Virus record (IMG/VR): IMGVR_UViG_3300025132_000042
Location: 1-58,481 of that record
DNA length: 58,481 nucleotides
Reading direction: 5' to 3' (one strand)
From: a virus
Under the pieces are notes generated by a model. The model ran no database searches. It was not told where the DNA came from and saw nothing but the letters and a program-made list of their open reading frames with translations. The position numbers were made by a program, and so were the translations under genes. Below, piece after piece: positions 1 through 8,658 of this stretch. Within the stretch, counting starts at the first letter, position 1; each line of letters opens with the position of its first letter.

Positions 1-873
1 GTCATTTGCCCAAGCCGTGCCCAAACAAAATTGCCCACTACCACCTAAATTAATATGTGTCCACTGGTTTCCGTCGGTGATATCGGTACTGCTGACTGAG
101 AGTTCTCTATCGCTGGATGCATTGCTCATAACGTAGACACCATTACCACTACCATTTTTTCCGTAAGCAACATCGAGCGCGGCGCCGTTGCCCGGTAATC
201 TATCGTAAAATGTCCAAGATGTTCTATCGCTGTTCGCAGCATAACCAACATCTCCTGTTCCCGATGCTGGGCCTACGACCCAGTGCGAGGCGGCGCTGAC
301 TGATGGTGTGTAGCTGTCGGCGCCGAAGCCATCTGGGTATCTAGAGTCTCTAAAAAGATAGGAGGAGCCGTCACTAGACCAATCGCCTCCACCATTAGAA
401 CTCCATTCCAAGGTCACGCTTCCGGTTCCTGTATCGTTTGCTGAAATTAGCGTTATGGCATACCAGTAGCCGGCCTTTAAGGAGGTGTTACCGGAAGTTA
501 CAGTTGTTGATGAGTGTGTTCCACCATTTTCAACAATTGCATCTGAACGATCTAGAGAGGCAACAGCTAGCTCTGCGTTTTCATCGAGCCATAAAAAGGA
601 ACCGTCCTTTGAAGTCGTCCTAAACTGCCAATTGTCGGAGTCGGAGTCGGCTTTAAAATAACCGCGCCAAACATAGGTTCTTGTTGTCGGAATTGTGAAG
701 CTGTTTATCACGCTCGATATACCAGCAACCGTCGTTAGACGCACGGATGTTAACTCGGACGGGTCTGGTTGGTTACTACTGCCAGCATAAACTGAATAGG
801 CTCTAAATTGTAGGCCGGACCGGTCGGCCCATCTCGGCGGGAGGCCGGGTGGAGCTATGTACTTGTAAGCCAT
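1..873 (-). CDS. PA14-like domain structural/fibre protein (3' part missing)
   Basis: An open frame runs from an ATG at 873 (preceded by GGAGG) to the left edge of the window without a stop, giving 291 residues of a longer protein. Residues ~60-145 look like a PA14 lectin-type sandwich: an aromatic strand with WRGYF, then TTSKDGSFLWLDE resembling the family's DDGS-x-LWLD core, then a LKAGYWYAITL strand. PA14 domains usually bind carbohydrate, so a receptor-binding fibre or virion decoration is likely. The rest is rich in Gly, Ser and Thr with no enzymatic motif. Its gene follows a small hypothetical gene by 2 nt, suggesting co-transcription. The PA14 assignment is by eye and moderately secure; the virion role is inferred. 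Confidence 0.6.
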   Translation of the reverse strand, partial: MAYKYIAPPGLPPRWADRSGLQFRAYSVYAGSSNQPDPSELTSVRLTTVAGISSVINSFTIPTTRTYVWRGYFKADSDSDNWQFRTTSKDGSFLWLDENAELAVASLDRSDAIVENGGTHSSTTVTSGNTSLKAGYWYAITLISANDTGTGSVTLEWSSNGGGDWSSDGSSYLFRDSRYPDGFGADSYTPSVSAASHWVVGPASGTGDVGYAANSDRTSWTFYDRLPGNGAALDVAYGKNGSGNGVYVMSNASSDRELSVSSTDITDGNQWTHINLGGSGQFCLGTAWAND

Positions 874-875
874 TT

Positions 876-1214
876 TTAACCTCCATCATATATAGTCTGT
901 TCGCCATCTTCAAAAGTAATAATTGTCTTGTTTGATGGATGAGGTTTTACATGAACCTTTAAAAAGTCTTCTAAAGAATCAAATATTGCAATACCGCCGC
1001 GCGGTGGGGGGTAAAGCCAGTGGACGATACAGTGTCCAGAGGCCAATTCTACTCCTTCGATGACGACTCCCTCACCGCTCACGCCGGTTTCATCAACCTG
1101 TCGACACACAGTAAAGGTCCGTATTCCACGGGGCGCGAGACGAGGTGGTGGTTTAGGCTTTAGGTCATCGGCCTCTTCGGATTGCACCATCTCTGTAATT
1201 TCGTCGTTACTCAT
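876..1214 (-). CDS. Hypothetical phage protein, 112 aa
   Basis: The ATG at 1214 is preceded by AAGGAG. The N-terminal ~40 residues are acidic and proline-rich (KPKPPPRLAPRG) and probably disordered. The rest forms a compact strand-rich domain: SGEGVVIEGVELASGHCIVHW, a WLYPPPRGGIAIFDSLEDF stretch, then a final strand. This pattern (a GVV-x-EGV-x-(F/L)-x-(D/S)G strand followed by a W and a 'DS-x-ED' segment) is one I recognise from small phage proteins of unknown function. It sits directly before the PA14 protein and overlaps the end of the upstream gene by 8 nt. No function can be assigned. Confidence 0.7.
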   Translation of the reverse strand: MSNDEITEMVQSEEADDLKPKPPPRLAPRGIRTFTVCRQVDETGVSGEGVVIEGVELASGHCIVHWLYPPPRGGIAIFDSLEDFLKVHVKPHPSNKTIITFEDGEQTIYDGG

Positions 1215-1425
1215 TTAATTCTCCTTGGGTTGTATACATCAATAAATCAGTTAACTCAGTTTGAACATTTTCAATTTCAGTCACTTCTTTAAGATTATTA
1301 CCTCTTTCAAGACTTTTCTTTATGTGTTCAATTTTAATGCCCATCTCAGCTAATTTATTTTCAATAGTTTTAATTTTATGAGTTATGTCATTATAACATT
1401 CTTTGTTTGGTTTCTTAAGTGTCAT
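1207..1425 (-). CDS. Small coiled-coil hypothetical protein, 72 aa
   Basis: A lysine/glutamate-rich, almost entirely helical protein. Residues ~12-60 carry a heptad-like spacing of I, L and M consistent with a short coiled coil. There are no catalytic motifs. It overlaps the next gene by 8 nt, so translation is probably coupled. It may be a small structural or assembly factor given its place before the PA14 protein, but that is only context. Confidence 0.55.
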   Translation of the reverse strand: MTLKKPNKECYNDITHKIKTIENKLAEMGIKIEHIKKSLERGNNLKEVTEIENVQTELTDLLMYTTQGELNE

Positions 1426-1479
1426 TTTAATAAAGTCTGCCTAATCTTATTTAATTAGTAGGTAAACTTCCCATTCATG

Positions 1480-2259
1480 TTATTGGTTGTTTAAAAAGAG
1501 AAAGCTCCAATCTACACGATAGCTTGGCACAACAAAGATAATGTTTTCCAAAACTTGAACACCAAACTCGGTGGCTCCAACGTCTATTGCGACTATATAT
1601 CCTATAAATTTTCCATTCTCGGAGAAGATCCCTGATCCGGAAGAACCCGACCAAGCATAAGAGTCTAAATAAATATACTCATCGGTTGTGAAGCCGGCGA
1701 TATTGCCCGAAAAACTTAGGGGGCCGGCCGTGTTGGGAAAACCCGTGTAGTAAACCTTTGTCATGACCGACAGGTTTTTTTTCCACTGTTTTCCACGGGG
1801 TATATCTCTCAAAACCCTGATTGGTTTGCGATTTAGAATTTGTTGATCTAACTTAATCACAGCATAGTCGTTGTACGAATCTAAAACTACAAATTTGCCA
1901 CAATCTATAAATTCTCCCTCGACTAATATTTTAGTATTCTCGCAGTCGCTTATGATCCCATGTTTCACTGTTAGGATATAGTTTTTTTTAAATGCGGTTA
2001 TGTATGTTCCCGTGGATGTTGCTATATTTCCTGTGTCTGGATTTATAGACAACACCCTCACCGTGCTTTGGCGAGACTTTTTAACAACAAGTCGTTGGCT
2101 AATCGCAAGACCCTTATTTATGTTGTCAAGAGCTGTTATTTCTCGGTGATTGGGTAGCTGGTAAGACTTGTACACGCTATACACGCCCAACATTGAGATC
2201 AGGAGCATCGCTGCCGTCAGAGGTATTGCAACTTTTAGTAATTTTAAAAATTTAATCAA
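1480..2259 (-). CDS. Membrane-anchored trypsin-like serine protease
   Basis: The protein has 259 aa. Residues ~8-30 form one hydrophobic transmembrane or uncleaved signal segment, so the enzyme domain is predicted to lie outside the cytoplasm. The chymotrypsin-fold triad is visible: His100 in LTVKHG, Asp131 in SYNDYAVIKL, and Ser207 in AWSGSSGSGIF followed by a GYIVAIDVG strand. Cys106 and Cys120 could form a disulphide. The start is a TTG at 2259, 9 nt after the GGGG of ACGGGGCCAACC; no ATG lies nearer than residue 19. It is immediately downstream of the 1197-aa protein. Roles could include defence against the host envelope, superinfection exclusion or virion maturation; none is shown by the sequence. 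Confidence 0.72.
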   Translation of the reverse strand: MIKFLKLLKVAIPLTAAMLLISMLGVYSVYKSYQLPNHREITALDNINKGLAISQRLVVKKSRQSTVRVLSINPDTGNIATSTGTYITAFKKNYILTVKHGIISDCENTKILVEGEFIDCGKFVVLDSYNDYAVIKLDQQILNRKPIRVLRDIPRGKQWKKNLSVMTKVYYTGFPNTAGPLSFSGNIAGFTTDEYIYLDSYAWSGSSGSGIFSENGKFIGYIVAIDVGATEFGVQVLENIIFVVPSYRVDWSFLFLNNQ

Positions 2260-2276
2260 GGTTGGCCCCGTAGTAA

Positions 2277-5200
2277 CTAGGCCTGCATCGCAAAATTATA
2301 TACTACGGGTATTTCTTCGAGCCCAGATTTATGGGCGAACCAGACAATATCCTCATTTTTTAACGATATATTCCCTCGGCGATCGATCGTCACATACACT
2401 GGCTCAGTGGCTCCATTTTTAATAAAGTGTTGATATTTGCCGTCAAAGGCATCTTTGGGGGCTCTATATTCTCTAGCGCAATAGGGCCACAACTCTTCTG
2501 TGGGCATCATGACGTGGTACCCCATAGAATTCGTTGTCATTACGGTGTCATAAGCCCTGACACCACCATTGACCCATTCATCTCTGACATCCCCAAGAGA
2601 TGCCCGAGGCGTAACCATCGGCTCCTGTTTACCCCTTAGCGATGCCATGTTATATACGTTTCCACCAAAGCCGCCGCTATACTCTTTGAGTGAACCAACT
2701 TCTTGTGGGGCGCTGTATCCGGCTTTGCCGATCTTTACGCCATTAACATTTCGCAAATAGGGTACAAGGACATTTTGCAAATACATCTTTCTGGAGCCTT
2801 GACCTTGTAATGCAAACTTTAATCTAAAAATGGCGCTCGTCCCCTCGATGCCAACGCGGGTGCTTATTGTTCCTAAAGTGGTGACACCCTCGCAGGCTCG
2901 AATGGTGTCTTTGTAATCTTCGATTGTTGATTGCGATGACGTGTCTAGCAATAGATCAATTTCCATTACGTATCTCCTAACGTCAACAAGTTCGTCGAGC
3001 ATATGTGATTGCTCCAATAACATTCTATCAATCCTGTCGATTTGTTCTTCAACACTTTCACGTACATCATCGGAGTAAGCATCAAAGTATGATGATTCGC
3101 CTGCTGGTGCGCCGGCTGGTCTTGGCGCTCCCATCCTACCCCTGATAGGGTCTTGCTTACGTGAGTCCACTTGTGAGCTTGTAGCGCCCATCTTTACAAG
3201 TTGTGTGCGAACCTCTTGATCAAAGTAATCAGGCTTGCCGGCATCGTCGCCGTCTGTCTGGATTGGGCCAATGCGAGCGATTTGCTGGTTGACGATTGGA
3301 CGTAGGTATTTGTAATAAGACACATACTTTTCAATCTCATCCATCTGCTCAAAGTTTTGGTTGATCCATGTAGCAATCATCATTCCTTTCATCGCTAAAT
3401 GGTTGGCCTCTACCTGTGCGCCCATCATACTCTCAATGCGCCTAATCTGAGCGTACGGCTGGCGGCCCGTTGAAATGTCATCCTTCCGAGCTTCTGCAAG
3501 TGCCAGTATACCACTCACCGCCTCTTCGATTGTTTTTTGCGCTGCTTGATTCATCATCTCGGGATTCTCGTTAAAAAAGTCCAAGATATCTTGTGTCGCT
3601 TGGATCTCCCCTTCGGACGTTCGGGAATTCATCCTAATTTTGTACAACCAATCGATTGGTTGCGTCGGGTATCTGCTGTTCTGTCCGACTGCGCTGTTGG
3701 TTCCTTGGATAATAAAGTGTGAGTCCTTAGCTAAAATTATTCTCGCAGCTTTCGCAGCATACTCAGGACCAAACCCCATTTGTTGTTGGTCGGGATTTTC
3801 TTGCTTGGCGCTATAAAGTTTCTCTAAGTTTCTCGCCATGTTGCGGTTTAAATCCACGTTCTCTAATCTAGGTGGATTCTTGTTGGTCATTGGGCTACCA
3901 AAGATTCTGCTGTATAGTTCACCTATATGCCTATCATAATCTTGCCCGTACATTTGAATCACTTGTGGGATTTGTCCGGCGTTGTTGATCACATTCTTCG
4001 TAGCACGGCCACCGATACTTGACCACGAAATCTCAAGCATTGCGCCCGAAGAATAAACGGACCAGTGTCGAAATGTTTTATCTTGCAGGCCCAATCGGGT
4101 CCTGTCATAGGGGGTCTTAAATGCATACTCGGCGTTTACCAATTCCGCCCTAAGTTCTTCGCGCATTTCGGTGTACTTTTCTTCATCCTCAAATTTTAAA
4201 AGTTCCCTAGTTTCATACCCAAACTCATCATCAACCTGATCTGGATTCGCGATGGCGAGCGTTTGGTCAGAACGTATGCTGACAAATAGGTGCGCGGTCT
4301 GTGGGATATCGACCATCGGGTCTTCGTCATCCGCCACAGCGCCCTGTGCCATTCTAACCTCGTAGCTAGATTCGTAATCATCACCGGGCATATCTTCTGC
4401 GATGTTGTCTATTCCGACTTCTTCTTCAAATCGGCCGGCGAGTGTTGTGTACGAATCTTCTGGGATTCCGTCATAGTTGTCGTCTGCCACATCTGAGTCT
4501 GCTTCGATGGCCGGGTATAGCAAGTCACCTTGTCTCACAATGCCGGGCCAACCTAAATTGATTGTAATGTCAAAGTTGTAGGAGGCGTAGACCCTAGCGT
4601 AGTCACCTTCGCCATAACCGTAGCCCTCGGGGTCTTCAACCGTAGCTTCTACTGATGTGAAATCTCCACGATAATCGCCAATAATATTGTTGAGCGCCTG
4701 TCGTATGCCGTCGGTGTCGGGGCCTGACATGGAAAATTCTACTGCGGGATTCTCTTCGCTGAGAAATTCTGTCATTCGCTCGAAACCCTCGACATCGTTT
4801 GAGTGCTCGCCGGTTTCGGCCACCTGTTCAACCTTCTGGTTCTTGATAAACCAGTCAATTTTGTCCCAGTATTTGTCATCCGGGGCATCATTAGCATAAC
4901 CTTTAATCTGGTATAGTATGCGTTCTGACGCGTTCCACGACATCGTAACTGACGAGTCGGATGTTCCCAGTCGCCGGCGATCTGAGACAGAAAGTTCAGC
5001 TTCTTCTTCTTCAGACATGGCTTTGCGTAACGACATGAGAGTGCCGCGATCATCGCCTCCGCAATGTCCCATTCGTTCGGCTTCGACGGCACAGCTATGT
5101 GTTTCAAGATCGTACCAGTAAAACCCGTCTTCAAATTGGTGCAGCACCTGATCGGGAGATTCGCTGCCTTCTAAATCTTCCTTAGCTATATTGTAGGCTT

Positions 5201-5870
5201 CATCGATGTTGTCTTCGCCCGCGATCATTTCATAGTTAGTAGCCTCATCGTCTAGCCAAGCAAACAATAGATCGTATTGGTTCCACCAATCCCGGAACTT
5301 GTACATGTTGATGCGGGCTAACTCATTTTTGACTACCTCTACTTTCTCGGAGGCCACTCCGGCCTTACTTAGAGCCTTAACAGCTTTCATAAAAACTTTA
5401 CGCCAAGTACCAGCTGGTTTGCCAAAAGCGTTCCTTACATTAAGGGTGATAAGGACAATGCGTTCGTTTTGTTTGACCGTTTCTTCGTCATACATCTTGC
5501 GCACGACTGGCTTGCCATCGACACCACCAACGTAATACGGAGTCATGGTTCTGGCGATAATCGGGCTTTTACCTACGTTCGCTCTTGCTTCTTGGTCGTT
5601 TTCATCCGAGGGCGCTTGAACTTGAACTTGGTCTTTAAAATTACGTTCAATGAAATTCTCCCAAGAATGCGCGGCTATCCTCTGTGACCCATAGGTCAGC
5701 GTGCGTTCTTTCCACCTATTGCCCACGTATGTTTTTGACTTCTCGGGAGCATTTGGCATGCCGTCTTCAATAAAGTCGACAATATCTTCAGGGAGACCAA
5801 TATCTCGCAAGCCCTCTGTTAAAACTTCTTCTCGAAGATAATCGAACCAACTGCCTGTAGAAATATCCAT
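2277..5870 (-). CDS. Very large PcfJ-like protein, probable virion/late protein
   Basis: The protein has 1197 aa with an acidic, mostly soluble composition. Residues ~255-345 carry a pattern recalled from PcfJ-like phage and plasmid proteins: a hydrophobic helix ending in MGHCGG (267-272), GTLMSLRK, a VTMSW strand, then LYQIKGYANDAPDDKYW. PcfJ proteins share this HC-G-(SLR)-(T-W)-(QI-G-N) order; their activity is poorly defined. The N-terminus contains a LTEGLRDIGLPEDIVDFIED segment seen in other large phage proteins of unknown function. The remaining ~850 residues match nothing I know. A copy of the ACTAYTTA late-gene motif lies 20-27 nt upstream of the ATG, so late expression and a virion role are inferred. 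Confidence 0.6.
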   Translation of the reverse strand: MDISTGSWFDYLREEVLTEGLRDIGLPEDIVDFIEDGMPNAPEKSKTYVGNRWKERTLTYGSQRIAAHSWENFIERNFKDQVQVQAPSDENDQEARANVGKSPIIARTMTPYYVGGVDGKPVVRKMYDEETVKQNERIVLITLNVRNAFGKPAGTWRKVFMKAVKALSKAGVASEKVEVVKNELARINMYKFRDWWNQYDLLFAWLDDEATNYEMIAGEDNIDEAYNIAKEDLEGSESPDQVLHQFEDGFYWYDLETHSCAVEAERMGHCGGDDRGTLMSLRKAMSEEEEAELSVSDRRRLGTSDSSVTMSWNASERILYQIKGYANDAPDDKYWDKIDWFIKNQKVEQVAETGEHSNDVEGFERMTEFLSEENPAVEFSMSGPDTDGIRQALNNIIGDYRGDFTSVEATVEDPEGYGYGEGDYARVYASYNFDITINLGWPGIVRQGDLLYPAIEADSDVADDNYDGIPEDSYTTLAGRFEEEVGIDNIAEDMPGDDYESSYEVRMAQGAVADDEDPMVDIPQTAHLFVSIRSDQTLAIANPDQVDDEFGYETRELLKFEDEEKYTEMREELRAELVNAEYAFKTPYDRTRLGLQDKTFRHWSVYSSGAMLEISWSSIGGRATKNVINNAGQIPQVIQMYGQDYDRHIGELYSRIFGSPMTNKNPPRLENVDLNRNMARNLEKLYSAKQENPDQQQMGFGPEYAAKAARIILAKDSHFIIQGTNSAVGQNSRYPTQPIDWLYKIRMNSRTSEGEIQATQDILDFFNENPEMMNQAAQKTIEEAVSGILALAEARKDDISTGRQPYAQIRRIESMMGAQVEANHLAMKGMMIATWINQNFEQMDEIEKYVSYYKYLRPIVNQQIARIGPIQTDGDDAGKPDYFDQEVRTQLVKMGATSSQVDSRKQDPIRGRMGAPRPAGAPAGESSYFDAYSDDVRESVEEQIDRIDRMLLEQSHMLDELVDVRRYVMEIDLLLDTSSQSTIEDYKDTIRACEGVTTLGTISTRVGIEGTSAIFRLKFALQGQGSRKMYLQNVLVPYLRNVNGVKIGKAGYSAPQEVGSLKEYSGGFGGNVYNMASLRGKQEPMVTPRASLGDVRDEWVNGGVRAYDTVMTTNSMGYHVMMPTEELWPYCAREYRAPKDAFDGKYQHFIKNGATEPVYVTIDRRGNISLKNEDIVWFAHKSGLEEIPVVYNFAMQA

Positions 5871-5889
5871 TATTTAAACTCCATCACTA

Positions 5890-5897
5890 TAAATAGT
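5890..5897 (-). promoter_or_regulatory. Candidate late promoter motif ACTATTTA
   Basis: The minus strand reads ACTATTTATAG about 20 nt upstream of the 1197-aa gene. The same ACTAYTTA octamer recurs before several structural genes of this window. Here the site is nearly palindromic (CTATTTATAG), so it also reads as a T4-type TATAAATA on the plus strand and the orientation is not certain. Confidence 0.4.
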
Positions 5898-5912
5898 TGT
5901 TTTTATCAGTAT

Positions 5913-6671
5913 CTACGCAAAAGCCTTGGTCTTTAATAGTTTCGCGGTATCTTCCCATTTTTCAACCTCGTATGCGGAGCCATTTGGGTGTTGTTCAAGA
6001 GCTACCGCTAGCGAATGATCATTGCCCGGAAAAGCTATTCTGTCCCCTACAAAAATCATCTCGTTTGATTCAAGGGCTTCGGCAAAATACTTTTCTATCA
6101 CTTGCGATTTATCATCACCTATTCTAAAAATATCTATACTTACGGCGCCACCAATAACAAAATCAATGCTGTCGTATTTTTGTTTTAGTTTTTCAACTAT
6201 CTTGGCTCGTTCGGCGTGTTCTAGATCATAATTTTCATATTGATGCCTTTCTTCTTTGTTGGCGTTTCGGCCAACAATTGAAAAGTTTACCATACCTATT
6301 CTTTCTTCATAATGATTACCAGTTTTAACGTAGTACTCTGATTCTTCAACCATTTGGCACAAGTCTTTATACAAGCCGCGCGGGGGTTTAAACTTATTCT
6401 CGTATACTATTTCCCAATCATCTGATCCGGTGGGATTTATACTTTCTATTGGTCTGTAAAATATGTTACCCATGCAAGCGAATACACCTTGTGTTTTGTT
6501 GATGACGTCAGTACCAAGCTGGTCCATGATTCTAACAAACGAGCCTCCCGAAACAATGTATACCTCTCGGTCTTCCATCCATACTAAAAGTTGTTTTCTA
6601 AACTTTTCATCTATTCTAGATTTAGCCGGCGTCAGGGTGCCATCGACGTCAAAAAGATATATTTTACTCAC
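5913..6671 (-). CDS. Phosphomannomutase-like HAD-family phosphatase/mutase
   Basis: The protein has 252 aa, the usual size of eukaryotic-type phosphomannomutases (HAD subclass IIB). It shows FDVDGTLTPA at the N-terminus (nucleophile Asp8, acid/base Asp10), YIVSGGSFVRIMDQLG matching the PMM GGSD-x-x-KI-x-EQLG motif, ERIGMVNFSIVGRNA matching the sugar-binding RNGMLNVSPIGR segment, IGGAVSIDIF matching IGGQISFDVF, and VGDRIAFPGNDH matching FGDKT-x-x-GGND. The predicted reaction is mannose-6-phosphate to mannose-1-phosphate (or a related sugar phosphate). A nucleotidyltransferase-like gene at 23.0-23.9 kb could use the product. It abuts the next gene, whose frame begins immediately after its stop. 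Confidence 0.82.
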   Translation of the reverse strand: MSKIYLFDVDGTLTPAKSRIDEKFRKQLLVWMEDREVYIVSGGSFVRIMDQLGTDVINKTQGVFACMGNIFYRPIESINPTGSDDWEIVYENKFKPPRGLYKDLCQMVEESEYYVKTGNHYEERIGMVNFSIVGRNANKEERHQYENYDLEHAERAKIVEKLKQKYDSIDFVIGGAVSIDIFRIGDDKSQVIEKYFAEALESNEMIFVGDRIAFPGNDHSLAVALEQHPNGSAYEVEKWEDTAKLLKTKAFA

Positions 6672-7025
6672 TTATTGCCTCCAAAATAATTGAACTCCAA
6701 TTATCAAAAATGATAAAAATACGCAAGTCATAGTTTTCGCAGTAAACATGCTTTCATTCAAAAAATACCACGTCAGAATCGGGAACGTAAGATACGACAT
6801 GCAAAAAATCATAAATCGGGGGCCCCATACCTCTCCCCACTCCTCATAACAAAGCTTTATGCCATACCAAAAACATATACCAGTGGGAACCGAGTATAGG
6901 ACTGCCGACAATATTGGCTTATCTTTCCACCAGTCCCACACAAATTGGGAGTTTAGCTGAAACCAGCCCAAAGTTTGCCCCAGAGCAAAAAGGAGGCACG
7001 CAAATATTATATTAAAAGTTGGCAA
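6672..7025 (-). CDS. Small four-helix membrane protein, DMT/SMR-like
   Basis: The protein has 117 aa with four hydrophobic segments at about residues 4-22, 38-56, 70-88 and 94-114, the layout of half a DMT/small multidrug resistance-type transporter. The last pair contains a LNESMFTAK segment then a glycine-containing helix, resembling the 'LGE-x(n)-IG-x-x-LI-x-x-GV' end of SMR/EamA repeats. The start is a TTG at 7025, preceded by GAGG at a 9-nt spacing. It overlaps the upstream gene by 14 nt and is followed without a gap by the phosphomannomutase-like gene. A sugar or metabolite carrier is conceivable, but no substrate can be read from the sequence. Confidence 0.6.
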   Translation of the reverse strand: MPTFNIIFACLLFALGQTLGWFQLNSQFVWDWWKDKPILSAVLYSVPTGICFWYGIKLCYEEWGEVWGPRFMIFCMSYLTFPILTWYFLNESMFTAKTMTCVFLSFLIIGVQLFWRQ

Positions 7026-7800
7026 TTATCATATCCTCGCTTTGTTTTATATCCGTTGTTGGTAGACCATACTTGTTGACCATTGTTATGTTATAGTCGG
7101 AGTACATTCGCCTTACTGAACCGTTATTCTTATATACCACTATCCACTTAATGTCTTTAACCCCATTAAGGAATTCAAACGTTTTTTTATGGTTAAAATA
7201 CTCCATGTCATAACCTTTTGGGTTTACGTCTGCGTAATAATCATGTACGTATCTTCTCATTGTCAGCATCAAATATCCATTTTTGTGACTTCTGACTTCT
7301 TCGACTGTTTTTTCCAACAAGCTCTGGGTGTCCTCGACCTGATGATACACTACATCAAATGGAATTTTTTCTAGGCGCATTTTTGAGAGTTGCGTGATAT
7401 AGTGAAAATCAAATTTTTCTTCGCTTAACTCGCCGGCGGAGGCCATATTTATACTAGAATGGCGGTTTAATAAAAATGTCAATGCGGCCCTCTGATCAGT
7501 GCCGTCAAACCAAGGCCAGTCCTCTTGATAACACTTAAACATAAAAGGTGTCGGGATAGGCGCTAAATCTAAAGCAATCTGAGCCACACTTTTTGGGTGA
7601 TGTCTGACCGCCTTCCAAAATTCATATATAAGCCAATTGGATGAGTGACCAAAAACCATCCTCCTATCAGAGGCTAGCTTTAGTTCTAGTTCGCCTGCGT
7701 ACAAGCCAACTGAATGGATGAACGAGTCTGGAGGTATCTTCTTTTTTATCTCTGATAGTGAGTTAAATACCGAAACATATTCTTTTAGTGGGCTGCGCAA
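7012..7800 (-). CDS. Dam (D12-class)-like protein with degenerate catalytic motifs
   Basis: The protein has 262 aa, typical of D12-class adenine methyltransferases, and the skeleton fits: residues 48-70 (VFGHSSNWLIYEFWKAVRHH) resemble the family's 'v-x-NDxN-x-LI-x-x-W-x-x-v-x-x-P' segment; RAALTFLLNRHSS (104-116) resembles 'AA-x-F-x-x-LNR-x-x'; and the C-terminal SEDMIIANF resembles the usual E-L-L-I-x-N-Y/F ending. The FxGGG SAM-binding loop reads GLYAGE, and the D-P-P-Y loop, expected near FDVVYHQVEDT (148-157), is absent. It may be an inactive or repurposed homologue. The TTG start at 7800 has GGAG 7 nt upstream. The homology is my pattern match and uncertain. Confidence 0.45.
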   Translation of the reverse strand: MRSPLKEYVSVFNSLSEIKKKIPPDSFIHSVGLYAGELELKLASDRRMVFGHSSNWLIYEFWKAVRHHPKSVAQIALDLAPIPTPFMFKCYQEDWPWFDGTDQRAALTFLLNRHSSINMASAGELSEEKFDFHYITQLSKMRLEKIPFDVVYHQVEDTQSLLEKTVEEVRSHKNGYLMLTMRRYVHDYYADVNPKGYDMEYFNHKKTFEFLNGVKDIKWIVVYKNNGSVRRMYSDYNITMVNKYGLPTTDIKQSEDMIIANF

Positions 7801-7802
7801 CT

Positions 7803-8363
7803 TTAATCTCCACTTTCAGGATTCTCTTTCATTTGATTAAATTTTTCGTTCAAACTTTCTTGCGTAAAGCCGCGAAATTTGCTCAGTTCTTCATCATCTA
7901 GAGTAGTAATCTTGTTAACAAGTCTTTCAAAAGCGTCTATGTTCTGTGTCATTTCAGACGCGATGTTTCTTGAGTGCGTATCTAGGGGTTGATCCTCAAA
8001 CTCGTGTTCGTACATTTCTGGAGTAGCCTCTGCTTCGTTGGGGCGCGCGTAGTTGTTGGACATTTCAGTTGGAGCGTTCGCTGCAGCCATTTGGGCTTCG
8101 AGTTGATAGTTTACGTAGCCACCTATTATATTCACTGCATCTCCCAAATTAAAATCTATGTCTGCGAGTCTTTGCCTGATCAGTGTCAGGTTGGCCGTTG
8201 TTTCTGAAGTAAACAAAGTGTTTTCTTTCTTAAAATCGCTACTCAGTGAGCTTAATTTATCTGCCGTGTCTGTGAGTTTTTTAACCGAGTTGTCGATTAA
8301 TCTCAACATCTCACTCTCAAATTCATCAGACTCAACTGAATATTGTATACTTATTCTTGACAT
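7803..8363 (-). CDS. Coiled-coil hypothetical protein, 186 aa
   Basis: Residues ~15-100 form a long helical region with repeated polar-hydrophobic spacing (LTDTADKLSSLSSDFKK, then TTANLTLIRQRLADIDF). A low-complexity acidic linker with several Glu/Pro residues (~105-135) and a second helical region (~140-180) follow. There are no enzymatic motifs and no transmembrane segment. It overlaps nothing and is spaced 2 nt from both neighbours, consistent with an operon running from groEL toward the Dam-like gene. Function unknown; a structural or oligomerising role fits the composition. Confidence 0.6.
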   Translation of the reverse strand: MSRISIQYSVESDEFESEMLRLIDNSVKKLTDTADKLSSLSSDFKKENTLFTSETTANLTLIRQRLADIDFNLGDAVNIIGGYVNYQLEAQMAAANAPTEMSNNYARPNEAEATPEMYEHEFEDQPLDTHSRNIASEMTQNIDAFERLVNKITTLDDEELSKFRGFTQESLNEKFNQMKENPESGD

Positions 8364-8364
8364 A

Positions 8365-8658
8365 TTATCCTCTTATTAATCCTTTTTTGTTATTTAATGA
8401 GCTTTCAATTACATGGGGAGCACCGACAACAACAATTTCTGTACCTGTCTGACCCCTGTTGATTGTCAGCTTAGTAAACTTATGGGCAGGGTCTAAGTTT
8501 TCTGCCAGCAAGCCTTGCTCGTTTAGTTGTTGCATCCTCGCTTCTTCTCTTATCATTACTACATGCTCGGGATTCACAAATACCTCGCGCAAGGTGTAGT
8601 CTTGTTTTGTTGTGAGGGCACTGTTGTGGCAAACCTCGGTTAATTTAACTAGCGGCAC
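8365..8658 (-). CDS. Hypothetical phage protein, 97 aa, GTG start
   Basis: The open frame extends to an ATG at 8718, but that start has no Shine-Dalgarno and would overlap the upstream gene by 74 nt. A GTG at 8658 is preceded by GGAGG at a 5-nt spacing and lies 11 nt before the upstream stop, so I prefer it. The product (VPLVKLTEVCHNS onward) has a central VNPEHVVMIREE strand-helix and a LTINRGQTGTEIVVVGAPH segment, suggesting a small alpha/beta fold. The strand pattern resembles small phage proteins of unknown function. If the longer start is used the product has 117 aa. Confidence 0.6.
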   Translation of the reverse strand: MPLVKLTEVCHNSALTTKQDYTLREVFVNPEHVVMIREEARMQQLNEQGLLAENLDPAHKFTKLTINRGQTGTEIVVVGAPHVIESSLNNKKGLIRG

